This document shows, one piece after another, positions 42,882 to 51,742 of a stretch of DNA of 56,266 nucleotides (its first letter is position 1; each line of letters begins with the position of its first letter). Location of the stretch: positions 1 through 56,266 of the forward strand of contig JACQCZ010000013.1 of assembly GCA_016201405.1 (NCBI GenBank), given 5' to 3'. Made by a program: the position numbers and the translations under genes. This DNA is from Candidatus Acetothermia bacterium (lineage in GTDB: Bacteria > Bipolaricaulota > Bipolaricaulia > RBG-16-55-9). The notes beneath the pieces were generated by a model. That model made no database searches. It had not been told where the DNA came from and saw only the letters and a program-made list of their open reading frames with translations.

Positions 42882-44085
42882 GAGCTTAAGTACAACAGTG
42901 GAGAGCGTCCAGCGCGAAGACCCATTTGAGGAGAGGCATAAGCCTGTCTCGCAGACGAAGCTGATCTGGAGACGCTTTCTGCGTCATAAGCTGGGGGTCA
43001 TCGGTGGAGTCATCGTTGTCTTGCTGTTATTTGCCTTTCTCTTTGCCGATTTTTTCAGCCCGTATGGGTATTTATCACAGCATCATGATGTCCCATATGC
43101 ACCCCCCATGATCAATAGAATTCACTTTGATGGCGTCAAGGTCTTCGTTTTTGGACTTGTTCAAAACCAGATATTTATTAAATTGGGTTCGCAGCTGATC
43201 CGGGCTCCCGGTGCTTACGATTATACCGAAGATGTCTCCCACAAATACTATTTGAAATTGTTTGCCCCGGGAGATGAATATAAGTTTTTGGGTCTCTTTT
43301 CGACGAATATTCATATTCTGGGCACTGGAGAGCCGCCAGACTCCATGGGCCAATTCTTCGTACTGGGTTCGGATGAATTGGGCCAGGATATCCTTTCACG
43401 CATGCTCTTTGGAGGCCGGATCACGTTGGCCATTGCCCCGATGGTCATTCTGATCAGCTTTCTTTTTGGCTCTTTGCTGGGTGGACTCTCAGGGTATTTG
43501 GGTGGAGCGACAGACACGCTCATTCAGAGAATTGTCGAGATCTTTATGTCGCTGCCGCGTTTGGCTCTGCTCTTGGCCATGTCAGGGATCTTGACGTACG
43601 CTGGCTATATTCCGCCGATGACCCGGTTTTGGAGCATCGTAGGGCTTCTCAGTCTGATAAGCTGGGCGCCGCTGGCGCGCGTGATTCGAGGTCAGTTTCT
43701 CTCCTTGCGTGAGCATGAGTTTACTCAGGCGGCCAAGGCGCTAGGCGCAACAAACACCAGAATCATTTTCCGCCATATTCTTCCGAACATCATGAGTTAT
43801 TTGGTGGTCGCAGCTACGCTGGCTGTGCCTGACCTCATCATTTTGGAGAGCGTCTTGAGCTTTCTCGGGTTTGGAATTCAGCATCCACTCGTCAGCTGGG
43901 GGATGATGCTGTTCTCACTCCAAGGCACCGGCTTTGACCTGCATGCGACTTATCATGCCTGGCTCTTTCTCCCTGCGATCTTTATCGTGCTCAGTGTGCT
44001 TTCGTTCAACTTCCTGGGTGACGCGCTTCGCGATGCACTAGACCCATTTGCAGTTCATGGCGTCAAAGAGGACATGAAAAAATAG
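42874..44085 (+). CDS. Peptide ABC transporter permease, DppC type (set 3)
   Basis: 403-residue DppC-family permease sharing the long insertion after helix 1 seen in set 2. LFSTNIHILGTGEPPDSMGQ parallels the set 2 LFSTNIHLFGTGEPEQSTGQ, which shows clear paralogy. Then FVLGSDELGQDILSRMLFGG and the EAA loop LREHEFTQAAKALGATN. It is followed within a few bases by the promoter of the anti-sigma-like gene. No ATPase gene follows. Confidence 0.93.
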   Translation: MTESLSTTVESVQREDPFEERHKPVSQTKLIWRRFLRHKLGVIGGVIVVLLLFAFLFADFFSPYGYLSQHHDVPYAPPMINRIHFDGVKVFVFGLVQNQIFIKLGSQLIRAPGAYDYTEDVSHKYYLKLFAPGDEYKFLGLFSTNIHILGTGEPPDSMGQFFVLGSDELGQDILSRMLFGGRITLAIAPMVILISFLFGSLLGGLSGYLGGATDTLIQRIVEIFMSLPRLALLLAMSGILTYAGYIPPMTRFWSIVGLLSLISWAPLARVIRGQFLSLREHEFTQAAKALGATNTRIIFRHILPNIMSYLVVAATLAVPDLIILESVLSFLGFGIQHPLVSWGMMLFSLQGTGFDLHATYHAWLFLPAIFIVLSVLSFNFLGDALRDALDPFAVHGVKEDMKK

Positions 44086-44088
44086 ATT

Positions 44089-44118
44089 TTGTCAGCATTT
44101 TTGAAATTGCCATATAAT
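44089..44118 (+). promoter_or_regulatory. Promoter of the anti-sigma-like gene
   Basis: TTGTCA (44089-44094), 18 nt, perfect TATAAT (44113-44118). It begins 4 nt after the dppC stop, so the next gene has its own start near 44125 and a leader of about 36 nt. Confidence 0.65.
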
Positions 44119-44160
44119 AAACCCTGTAGTCGATTGAAGATAAGCTAAGGATGTGCCTGT

Positions 44161-44703
44161 ATGTTAAATGGAAAAGACAGACATAGTCTGGATGAGTTTA
44201 GCTTTCTGTGTGAGAATTCCCTAGGAGACCTTGATCATAAGAGCCATCCTGACCGCAGAATATTAGACCGCTATTTGCGTGTGTCTGCTTCTGCTCAGGC
44301 TAAGTTTGATCTCTCCCGCGAGCGGGAGCTGATGCCCTGGCTGGCAGGAGCTTCTGGCTGGAGTGACTCAGCGATCTCAGCTCACGTCTTGAGTTGTGCA
44401 CGCTGTCGGGAGAGAATTCGCTCGTTAAGAGCCGTATATTCACGTGAGATTGCTCAAGAGATCCGGTCAGCCTGGTGGCAGAGGATCGAGGCAAAACTTG
44501 CGCCTCAGTTTGGCTTTCGCGGATTGAAGCGGCCTGTGCTGGCGCTATTGCTCATTGCCTTCTTTGTAGCGATGCTCTTTGCCGTGCAACAGCCGAATCG
44601 TGTGATCCTTTCTGATTCGACGGACAATGCCATTTCCACAACGGGCAATGGAGTGAGTGGAACAGACGAAGACGATCACATCACTGCCTTACGCCTCTTT
44701 TAG
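44161..44703 (+). CDS. Membrane protein with zinc-finger anti-sigma-like motif
   Basis: 180 residues. The N-terminal cytoplasmic part holds SAHVLSCARCRERIRSLRA, the HxxxCxxC motif of zinc-binding anti-sigma (ZAS/mycothiol) domains. One membrane helix follows (RPVLALLLIAFFVAMLFAVQ, about residues 123-142), then a short acidic outside tail (STTGNGVSGTDEDDH). Such proteins usually hold an ECF sigma factor inactive, but no sigma-factor gene is adjacent. It is a single-gene transcript with its own consensus promoter. It could instead be a stand-alone membrane regulator. Confidence in the motif is good, in function moderate. Confidence 0.65.
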   Translation: MLNGKDRHSLDEFSFLCENSLGDLDHKSHPDRRILDRYLRVSASAQAKFDLSRERELMPWLAGASGWSDSAISAHVLSCARCRERIRSLRAVYSREIAQEIRSAWWQRIEAKLAPQFGFRGLKRPVLALLLIAFFVAMLFAVQQPNRVILSDSTDNAISTTGNGVSGTDEDDHITALRLF

Positions 44704-44756
44704 CTTTCTGCTAAGCATTCCCAAATCAATTAAACCGCGATGATCATGCTCTTGTT

Positions 44757-47258
44757 TTAGTTGTCATCATCGCCTGGTGTGATTACCGCCTCTGAGATGC
44801 CTGGCGGCGGAGCGTACTTCTTGGTGGTGTTTGATGAAGAATTGCCCTGCTTTACGCGGGTGTCGATATGCACCACATCCCCACAGACCAGCAATTCATT
44901 CCCCGCAGGGATTTGAGCTTCCAGAAGAGAATTGTCAGTCAATGTGACTCGAATCCCAGCAGACGTGCCGCTCATATTTTGATAGATGACACACCCTGAC
45001 TGGAGTGACCGCCCCCACTGCTTGACGTCGAGAAATTCAATCTTGACAAATTTGACAACGATCAATGTGCCCGCGGTAGGCCCTTGTTTGGCAGTGGCAG
45101 TGACCTGAGCTTGATCACTGGCTGAGGCTCCCCCGGCATCCGTGACTGTGAGTGTGATTTCATAGAGACCGGCTACATCAGGGGTGAAGCTGGGTGTTGC
45201 AATGCTCGGATCATCTAAGGCTGCTTGGCTGCCATCGGGTTTTGTTGAGATGACCCATTTGAACGTTAGCGCATCGCCATCCGGGTCTGAAGAGCCCGAG
45301 CCATTGAGTCTTACGCTTGTCCCAACGGCCACGCTTTGGTCTTCACCTGCGTTGGCGACGGGTGGGCTGTTGGGCTTGGGCGTCGTGACGCAGACTTCAT
45401 TCGATGGATCCGAAGAGCCATTGGCACTAAAAGATCGCACGCGGTAGCAATAGCTGGTCGCAGGCTGTGCTTCTGTGTCGGCGTACGATGTCACATCGGG
45501 TTTGGTAATAAAAGCCTCGGGATTCGTCTCCGATTGAAGCCTCCGCTCAATTGTAAAGCCATCTTCATCGTTGGAGTTGTCCACCCAAGTCAGATCGACT
45601 TCTGTCGGGCCGACAATTGTGGCTTTGAGGTCTGACGGAGCAGCGGGAGGCTTGACCAGGCTAAATGGCGGTGGCCCAAGCTGTAAGAGACCGGCTCCAT
45701 ACAAGGGGTCTTTCCCGGCGGAGCCAAGGTCTTCGGCCTTAGATTCAAGAAAATTGGCGATTTGGATCGGAGTGTAATCCGGAAAGGCGAACTTCACGAG
45801 CGCGCCTGCCGCAGCCACTTCGGGGCTTGAGGCTGAAGTGCCAAAGAATCTCCCAAAGGTCTGGCGCGAGACCGCAATGCCATCGGGTGCTGAGATATCA
45901 GGCTTGATTCTCCCATCGGGTGTTGGGCCGCGAGAGCTAAAGAACTCAAGGCCGCTCTGCAAATCGGTGGCGCCTACACCAACGACATATTGAGAGACCT
46001 CCGGCTCTGTAAGACCAGCAGCCCCCTCAGGGACGATGTATTCTGGCTCTTGGTCGATGAAGATCAGACTCAGGCGATTGGCTGAATCTCCACTCAGCTT
46101 CTTGATCTTGACTTCATAAGTCCCGTCGGATGGAACATCAAACTGGATCGCTTCGAGAGGCCAGCCACTTCTGGGGCCTGCGCGCACGGAGTGATCTAAA
46201 GTCTGCCCATTGCTATTCTCGATCATAATTTCATAATTATTGGGTGTCCGGTCGATGCAGGGGTCATCCCACCACAAGATGGCTGTAATTGAATCTCCCG
46301 TTCGCAGACCCGTAAGCGTTTGGCTCTCATCTTTTCCAGAAAAATTCATGAAATCATTCCCGTCAGGGTCTTGATACGTTCCCGCCCAATGTTGTCGGCC
46401 ATCATTCCCGGAGGATGCCGCCCAAAAGATCCCATTCTCTTGAGCCTTCTGAAAGACGGGCTCCATAAAGCCAAAGCCCTGGTAGGGACAGGTGGTTGTG
46501 TAAAAACCAAACGAGGTGTTGATCGAATTGACGCCTTGCTCAATTAGCCAGTCAACGGCTGCTTCCAACTCGATATCAGTCTCAAAGTTGACCAAATAGA
46601 GAGTGGCGTCCGGGGCGATGTCATGGGCCACCTCCGAGACGGCAAGCCCGTGAACCTGGGATACGCGGTCACAGGAGCGGCACTCCAGGTCTCCATCGGC
46701 TCGGAATGAACGGGTGACGATGTGATCCGCCGCAGGGATCTCCGTTCCCAATTCAGCTTTGTAGCCCGAAAAGCCGGCATCCACGATGGCCAGCTTGACT
46801 CCGGCGCCTTTCAATCCCGCTTGTTGCCAGAGATTGGCCCCAGTGATCTTGACCCCTTCTCCAATAATTGGCCCCTGATCAAAGACGGGCGTCAAAGGAC
46901 GGCGAATGTAGGTGACTTCCGGAAGTTTTGCCAGATTTTCAATCGAACTCACGGTAATGAGAGCTTCAATCTGGTTGCCCTGCGTCAGTTGTATGATTCC
47001 TTGGGAGGCCTGAATTGCCTGCTGGATCTGGGTGAGGTGCTGCGCATCGATCCCTTCAATGACCACTTGAGCTGGCTGAGGTGTTGGCGCGGCTGCTCCG
47101 CTGCCGGAGTGGATCATGCGGGTCAGCTCTTCAGAGATCTTGTCATTTTCGGTAAAGGATGCCTCAGAGAGCGAGTTGAGTTGAGAGAGGAAGAGCACCA
47201 AGACCCATAGAGTAAATAAGCTTACGACCTGCCCAGATCGCCGGGCCATTTTTTTCAT
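44757..47258 (-). CDS. Secreted subtilisin-like serine protease with FN3 and PKD domains
   Basis: 833 residues. A signal peptide (VVSLFTLWVLVLFLSQLNSL) is followed by a prodomain-like region, then the S8 domain. Catalytic Asp is in LAIVDAGFSG (about 158), His in VSQVHGLAVSEVAHDIAPDA (about 203), oxyanion Asn in AASSGNDG and Ser in FGTSASSPEVAAAGAL (about 474). A beta-sandwich insertion lies between Asn and Ser (TGDSITAILWWDDPC). Residues about 540-625 are FN3 (PPAAPSDLKATIVGPTEVDL), about 630-720 PKD (NAGEDQSVAVGTSVRLNGSG). The last about 110 residues are unassigned. SD GGAGG precedes the ATG. It likely feeds extracellular peptides to the transporters nearby. Confidence 0.92.
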   Translation of the reverse strand: MKKMARRSGQVVSLFTLWVLVLFLSQLNSLSEASFTENDKISEELTRMIHSGSGAAAPTPQPAQVVIEGIDAQHLTQIQQAIQASQGIIQLTQGNQIEALITVSSIENLAKLPEVTYIRRPLTPVFDQGPIIGEGVKITGANLWQQAGLKGAGVKLAIVDAGFSGYKAELGTEIPAADHIVTRSFRADGDLECRSCDRVSQVHGLAVSEVAHDIAPDATLYLVNFETDIELEAAVDWLIEQGVNSINTSFGFYTTTCPYQGFGFMEPVFQKAQENGIFWAASSGNDGRQHWAGTYQDPDGNDFMNFSGKDESQTLTGLRTGDSITAILWWDDPCIDRTPNNYEIMIENSNGQTLDHSVRAGPRSGWPLEAIQFDVPSDGTYEVKIKKLSGDSANRLSLIFIDQEPEYIVPEGAAGLTEPEVSQYVVGVGATDLQSGLEFFSSRGPTPDGRIKPDISAPDGIAVSRQTFGRFFGTSASSPEVAAAGALVKFAFPDYTPIQIANFLESKAEDLGSAGKDPLYGAGLLQLGPPPFSLVKPPAAPSDLKATIVGPTEVDLTWVDNSNDEDGFTIERRLQSETNPEAFITKPDVTSYADTEAQPATSYCYRVRSFSANGSSDPSNEVCVTTPKPNSPPVANAGEDQSVAVGTSVRLNGSGSSDPDGDALTFKWVISTKPDGSQAALDDPSIATPSFTPDVAGLYEITLTVTDAGGASASDQAQVTATAKQGPTAGTLIVVKFVKIEFLDVKQWGRSLQSGCVIYQNMSGTSAGIRVTLTDNSLLEAQIPAGNELLVCGDVVHIDTRVKQGNSSSNTTKKYAPPPGISEAVITPGDDDN

Positions 47259-47299
47259 GGTCAGCCTCCTGCCTAGCTTCGCCTTGAAACATAGTAATT

Positions 47300-47331
47300 C
47301 CCAGAAGGATTTTCGTCAATCCTTCTGGGAT
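47300..47331 (-). terminator. Hairpin after the secreted beta-rich protein gene
   Basis: Perfect 13-bp stem TCCCAGAAGGATT / AATCCTTCTGGGA with loop TTCGTC. It lies 85 nt past the stop at 47417 and before the subtilase start. The U-tract after it is weak (ATTACTATGTTTC), so it may terminate partly or protect the upstream mRNA. Confidence 0.6.
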
Positions 47332-47416
47332 ACGTTCATTCGCACGATGGCCATTGTAATGCTTTTCGAAGCGATTCAGATAGGCAGAGACTGGAATTGT
47401 TTCTGAATGGACTTAG

Positions 47417-48706
47417 CTAAAATGAAACGGAAGCATCGAGATTGAATGATTCTAAGCCAAGAAATGCAAAGGAAGCACGAGCCTCCAGACGTACAACACC
47501 CACTTGCGCGGATGTTATAGCCACCAGTCTTGAGAAGCTGAAGACCCCGCTGCTTCCCGTAAAGCTGGCGATCGCTGTGGCCGTGAGGATGCTGCGTGTG
47601 ACGCTAAATGAGATGTCCAGACCGACAATGCCAACGCCGGGCGCCCCGATGATGGTCAGGTTGAGACGGCCAGGAAGGGTGCTCGGGTTGAGCAGGAGTG
47701 CCAGACTCAGCGTCGAGAGAGAGACGGATCCGCCTGATCCGATCTGCAGAGTGAGCGTCCCCGCCCCTTGGGTCAATGAGACCGCGACAGACTGGATATC
47801 GAGGGATAAAAGATCCGAAAGAACAACAATCGCTGAAAAGGGGATAGGTCCTGTATTCACGATCAGCGAGTTGGTCACGACACAGGCAAAAATCGTGACG
47901 CATTCGATCTCTGTGCCGATAACAATCCCTGAAGCAATCGGAACTCCCGTGACTGAGAATGACTCGAAATCAAAGAAGAATGGCAGCTTGCCTGATTTGC
48001 CTGGAATGCAAATGGGATTGACAGAATAGGGCAGATCGTGATGCTTAATCTTTTTGGGAAGGTTCTGGCCGCAAAGCCCAGTCGCTCCTTGGATCGAGAT
48101 TCCACCGGTCGTCTGGCCTTCAAATGAAACGACGTCGCCAAATCCGAATGACTGCGACTGAGCTCCATAGGTGGCTCCCACGGCTTTGGCAATCGTAGGA
48201 TCTGGGAATGTCGTATCTTCATAGATCGCCAGATTCTTCAGTGTGACGCCAAACAACGTGAGGCTCGTTGCCCAGCGGTATGAGACAAAGAAAAAGTCGC
48301 AATGGCCTGTGCCCGTTCCATCCGGCAAACAGACGGGTATCGCGAGCCCTGTCGATGTGAAGATGGGCTGAAAGGCTTGGGCCATCACAATCTCAGGCTC
48401 AATTCGGAGCGGGCCCAGGGCCAAAAAGATGGACGTGAGGATGTCTTCCATGCCCGTGATCCCCCCATGCCCATGAAAGCTCCAGCCAAAGATGCCCACT
48501 TGGAGCGTGAAGGTGAGGTTGTTCTGGAAGTCTAGCTGCACAGAGGAGAGCTCACTGCTCGTGCTTTGAGGAATGATCGTGGAAGCGATCTCAAAGAATC
48601 CAGTCACGTCAGCCTTCGCTGGTTGAGAATAGAAGAAGGCCACAAAGATTGCCAAGACGAGCATCATCGCGAGTTGGCTTCGTCGTTGTGCCGAAAAGAT
48701 TCTCAC
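47417..48706 (-). CDS. Secreted beta-rich protein of unknown function
   Basis: 429 residues starting with GTG at 48706, preceded by GGAAAGAG. The signal peptide is clear: arginine-rich start (AQRRSQ), hydrophobic LAMMLVLAIFVAFFYS, cleavage after QPAKA. The mature part alternates short hydrophobic strands and Gly/Ser/Thr turns (VSLSTLSLALLLNPSTLPGR, IVVLSDLLSLDIQSVAVSLT) with a few cysteines, and ends in Phe (LDASVSF). A C-terminal aromatic after alternating residues is typical of outer-membrane barrels in diderm bacteria. I do not recognise the family. Alternatives are a surface beta-helix or sandwich protein. It lies upstream of the subtilase on the same strand. Confidence 0.65.
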   Translation of the reverse strand: MRIFSAQRRSQLAMMLVLAIFVAFFYSQPAKADVTGFFEIASTIIPQSTSSELSSVQLDFQNNLTFTLQVGIFGWSFHGHGGITGMEDILTSIFLALGPLRIEPEIVMAQAFQPIFTSTGLAIPVCLPDGTGTGHCDFFFVSYRWATSLTLFGVTLKNLAIYEDTTFPDPTIAKAVGATYGAQSQSFGFGDVVSFEGQTTGGISIQGATGLCGQNLPKKIKHHDLPYSVNPICIPGKSGKLPFFFDFESFSVTGVPIASGIVIGTEIECVTIFACVVTNSLIVNTGPIPFSAIVVLSDLLSLDIQSVAVSLTQGAGTLTLQIGSGGSVSLSTLSLALLLNPSTLPGRLNLTIIGAPGVGIVGLDISFSVTRSILTATAIASFTGSSGVFSFSRLVAITSAQVGVVRLEARASFAFLGLESFNLDASVSF

Positions 48707-48803
48707 CGCCTACTCTTTCCAAAATGCTCTTGAGTGTAATGACCAAGACATGAGGGGTTCGGTAGCGCAGATCACGTTACGACCAACCCAAAACGGAAGT
48801 TTG

Positions 48804-49172
48804 TCAGGTAAGCTCAAGAACTTGGCGCACGCGGTCTACCAGATCCTGGGGATCGAATGGCTTGGTCAAATAGTCTACTGCACCCAACTGAAGAGCTTGG
48901 AGGACATCTTGATCCTGGCTCTTGGCCGAGAGCATGATAATGGGCATGCTCTTCTTGAGCGCTTCAGGAAGTCTTTGCAAAACCTCTAAACCATCAACTC
49001 GTGGCATCATTACATCCAGGAGCATTAGATCGAATGAATGCTCGGATAACTCACGCAAGACATCACTTCCATCCTGAACACAGAGCACCTGAAAGCCCTC
49101 CCGCTTCAGTTTGAATGAGACGAGCCTGGCGATATGGAGATCATCTTCTGCCACTAAAATGAGCTTGCTCAC
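48804..49172 (-). CDS. Single-domain response regulator (CheY-like)
   Basis: 122 residues, a receiver domain only. Acidic pocket EDD is in LILVAEDDLHIARLV, the phosphoryl-accepting Asp in DLMLLDVMMPRVDGLEVL, Thr/Ser in PIIMLSAKSQ, and Lys in YLTKPFDPQDLV. With no output domain it must act by protein contact or pass phosphate on. Its ATG overlaps the histidine-kinase stop (ATGA). It is the last gene of a three-gene phosphorelay operon running from 53415. Confidence 0.93.
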   Translation of the reverse strand: MSKLILVAEDDLHIARLVSFKLKREGFQVLCVQDGSDVLRELSEHSFDLMLLDVMMPRVDGLEVLQRLPEALKKSMPIIMLSAKSQDQDVLQALQLGAVDYLTKPFDPQDLVDRVRQVLELT

Positions 49173-51742
49173 CGGCTCATCTCTCTCTCCGGAGCTAAAG
49201 GCAGCCGCACCATGAAGATGCTTCCTTGACCTAATCGGCTCTGGACTGTGATCGTGCCCGCATGTTGATCGACAATTGTCTTGGCAATGGCCAAGCCGAG
49301 CCCCGTTCCTCCTGCCTTGCGGGTATATTCATTGGCCGCCCGGTAGAACTTCTCAAAGAGCCGTCCAAAATCTTCAGGCGAAATGCCAATGCCTGTATCT
49401 TCGATCTCGACGACGGCCTCTTGCCCTTCTGTGCTTGGGTAGGCTCGAACGGCAATCGATCCAGACGGGGTATATTTGATGGCGTTCGAGACGAGGTTGG
49501 CAAAGAGCTGCGTGAGCCTGTCGGCGTTGGCATTCACCCGCAGAGCGCCTTGGAGATTCGAAGAGAGATGGAGCCCCTTCTCTTTTGCGTTGATTTGGAA
49601 CGTCTTGCAGACCTCCTGCAAGATATAAATAAGCTGAATCTCTTGCTTTTCAAGCTTGATCTGTTGGGACTCCATCTGCTCGATGTCGAGCAACTCATTG
49701 ATGAGATGGGTGAGACGGGTGGCATTTTGCGAGATGATCTCCAAAAACTCTCGCTGCTCCGGCGTGAGCGGTCCAGCATCTCCATTGTAGAGTACATCGG
49801 TGTAGCCCTTAATCGATGTGAGTGGAGTGCGAAGCTCATGCGAGACGAGCGAAATGAAATCTTTTTTCATTCGATCCAGCTCTTTGCGTGCGGTGATATC
49901 ACGTGCGATTCCTTGATTGCCTATGATCTCGCTACCCCGCCAGATTGGCCGTGTGCTGAACTCCAGAACCTTCTGTGAGCCATCTTTGCGCTGAATGACC
50001 AGCTCAAATGTGACGGGCTCACCCTTGAGATTCCTGACAAAGCTATTGCTAGCTCTTGAATGCTCTTCGGTGGGCAGCAGCACGGAATAGGGCTGGCCAA
50101 GCACCTCATGACTGGAGAAGCCCGTAAGCTCCTCTGCTTTGTGATTGAAGGACGTGAATATGCCCTCTCGGTCCAGCGTGTAGATGGCGTCGTTTGCATT
50201 TTCGAAGAGGTCGCGATAGCGCATTTCAGACTCTTGCAGCTGGAGCTCCAAGTTTTTCCTCTCGGTGATGTCATAGCCGACTCCAATCAGAAATTCCCGA
50301 TCGCCCATCGCATCAGCAAAGAGAATCCAGCGGGGCTCACCCTGCTTGGTAAAGATCAGATGCTCGTGAGACTCTTCGTTGAGAGGGATCTCTCCGCGCA
50401 CGACACGGGCAACGTACTTCTTCTCTCGTTTTCGGTCGTCGGGATCATCCTGTCTGCTTAGAGTCCACCAGCCATCGCCAAGCAGCTCCTCAGGCTCGTA
50501 GCCTAGCATATCGCGAACGGATGGACTGACATAGGTGATCAATCCATTTTGATCGCCGACCAAAACTAGACTGTTGATGCGGCTCAGAATCTGAGCCGAG
50601 AAGCGTAGCGACTCTTCTGCGTGTCGGCGCTCGACGAGCTCGGTTTGCAGAGAGGTGTAGATTTCGGCATTGCCTAGCGCCAGCGAAGCAAGCTCGGCAA
50701 GCTGGTTGAGAATGGGAATGACTTCTGCGGAGAATGTTCGGCCTGCATCCAGATACGAGAGCCCAATCACGCCTACAATTTGGGAGCCCAATCGGAGCGG
50801 GATCCCAACCAGCGCGTGGAGGTCATCAAATTGGGGATTTGGGTCCCGGCCTGTCCAGCTTTGATAATCTCCAAGGACGATCGGCTCACCACTCTGCCAG
50901 ACTTTCCCGGCCAACCCCTCTCCCATGCTGATCCGGTAGCCAAGAAATTTTGCATACATCCCCGTGCCAAAGCGGACCTTGAGCGTGTTGCTGTCGGGTT
51001 CAACCAAGTAGAGATAGCCATGATTGGTCTCAGCCAGCTCGCAGGCGCGGCTCAAGATATCTTCAAGCAGCTCATTTAGATCCAGGCGGTTGATCAATCC
51101 CAATGTCGTTTTGTGCAGGATTGCTAAGTATTCATTGTGTCGTTTTAGTATTTCTTGGGCTCGTACCTGCTCAGTTACATCGTAATTGATTGCCAAGACA
51201 CAGCGCGTGCCAGCGATTTCAATCTGCTCGGCGGAAGTGCGCATCACAATGATCTCGCCACCCTTTCTGCGCACCCGAAACTCATAGTCTTGCACGCGGC
51301 TCTCGGTTTCCAAAATCGCAATGAGGCGGTCTCGCTCCGTTGGATCGGCCCAGAGTCTCAGCTCGCCTCGGGTGTGGCCGATGACCTCATCGCGCATGTA
51401 TCCAGAGATGCGGCAAAAGCTGTCATTGACCTCGACATAACGCCCTTCGGCCAATGTCGCGATCGAGATGGCCGCTGGACTTGCATTGAAGGCAAGTCGA
51501 AACTTCGCTTCCGTCTCGTGAGCATGCTCGGATTGTCTGAGAAGCCGGCCAATCCACATAAAGAGCGGGATCGTTGTTAAGAGCGCAAAATGCGCGACAG
51601 GGTCATCCAGAAATGACGTTATGAACTGTGGGGAGCCATAGAGAGCGATATCCAGGCCGATGCGCATTGCGTTCAGGATCCAGCCTAGCGAGCCTACGAG
51701 CAGAGCTTTATGGCGAGATAGAAATCGACGCATGCGAGTCAA
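49169..51742 (-). CDS. Membrane PAS/GAF sensor histidine kinase
   Basis: 857 residues. Two N-terminal helices (LVGSLGWILNAMRIGLDIAL, FALLTTIPLFMWIGRLL) anchor it. Then PAS (about 80-195, EVIGHTRGELRLW), GAF (about 210-360, RISMGEGLAGKVWQSGEPI), PAS (about 375-500, DMLGYEPEELLGDGWWTL), PAS (about 505-620, TGFSSHEVLGQPYSVLLP), HisKA with the His in FISLVSHELRTPLTSIKGY, and HATPase with NLVSNAIKYTPSG, VEIEDTGIGISPEDFGRLFE and GGTGLGLAIAKTIV. It is a non-hybrid kinase. It overlaps both neighbours by 4 nt, placing it between an Hpt-REC-REC-GGDEF protein and a CheY-like regulator. Its signal is unknown. Confidence 0.94.
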   Translation of the reverse strand: MTRMRRFLSRHKALLVGSLGWILNAMRIGLDIALYGSPQFITSFLDDPVAHFALLTTIPLFMWIGRLLRQSEHAHETEAKFRLAFNASPAAISIATLAEGRYVEVNDSFCRISGYMRDEVIGHTRGELRLWADPTERDRLIAILETESRVQDYEFRVRRKGGEIIVMRTSAEQIEIAGTRCVLAINYDVTEQVRAQEILKRHNEYLAILHKTTLGLINRLDLNELLEDILSRACELAETNHGYLYLVEPDSNTLKVRFGTGMYAKFLGYRISMGEGLAGKVWQSGEPIVLGDYQSWTGRDPNPQFDDLHALVGIPLRLGSQIVGVIGLSYLDAGRTFSAEVIPILNQLAELASLALGNAEIYTSLQTELVERRHAEESLRFSAQILSRINSLVLVGDQNGLITYVSPSVRDMLGYEPEELLGDGWWTLSRQDDPDDRKREKKYVARVVRGEIPLNEESHEHLIFTKQGEPRWILFADAMGDREFLIGVGYDITERKNLELQLQESEMRYRDLFENANDAIYTLDREGIFTSFNHKAEELTGFSSHEVLGQPYSVLLPTEEHSRASNSFVRNLKGEPVTFELVIQRKDGSQKVLEFSTRPIWRGSEIIGNQGIARDITARKELDRMKKDFISLVSHELRTPLTSIKGYTDVLYNGDAGPLTPEQREFLEIISQNATRLTHLINELLDIEQMESQQIKLEKQEIQLIYILQEVCKTFQINAKEKGLHLSSNLQGALRVNANADRLTQLFANLVSNAIKYTPSGSIAVRAYPSTEGQEAVVEIEDTGIGISPEDFGRLFEKFYRAANEYTRKAGGTGLGLAIAKTIVDQHAGTITVQSRLGQGSIFMVRLPLAPEREMSR

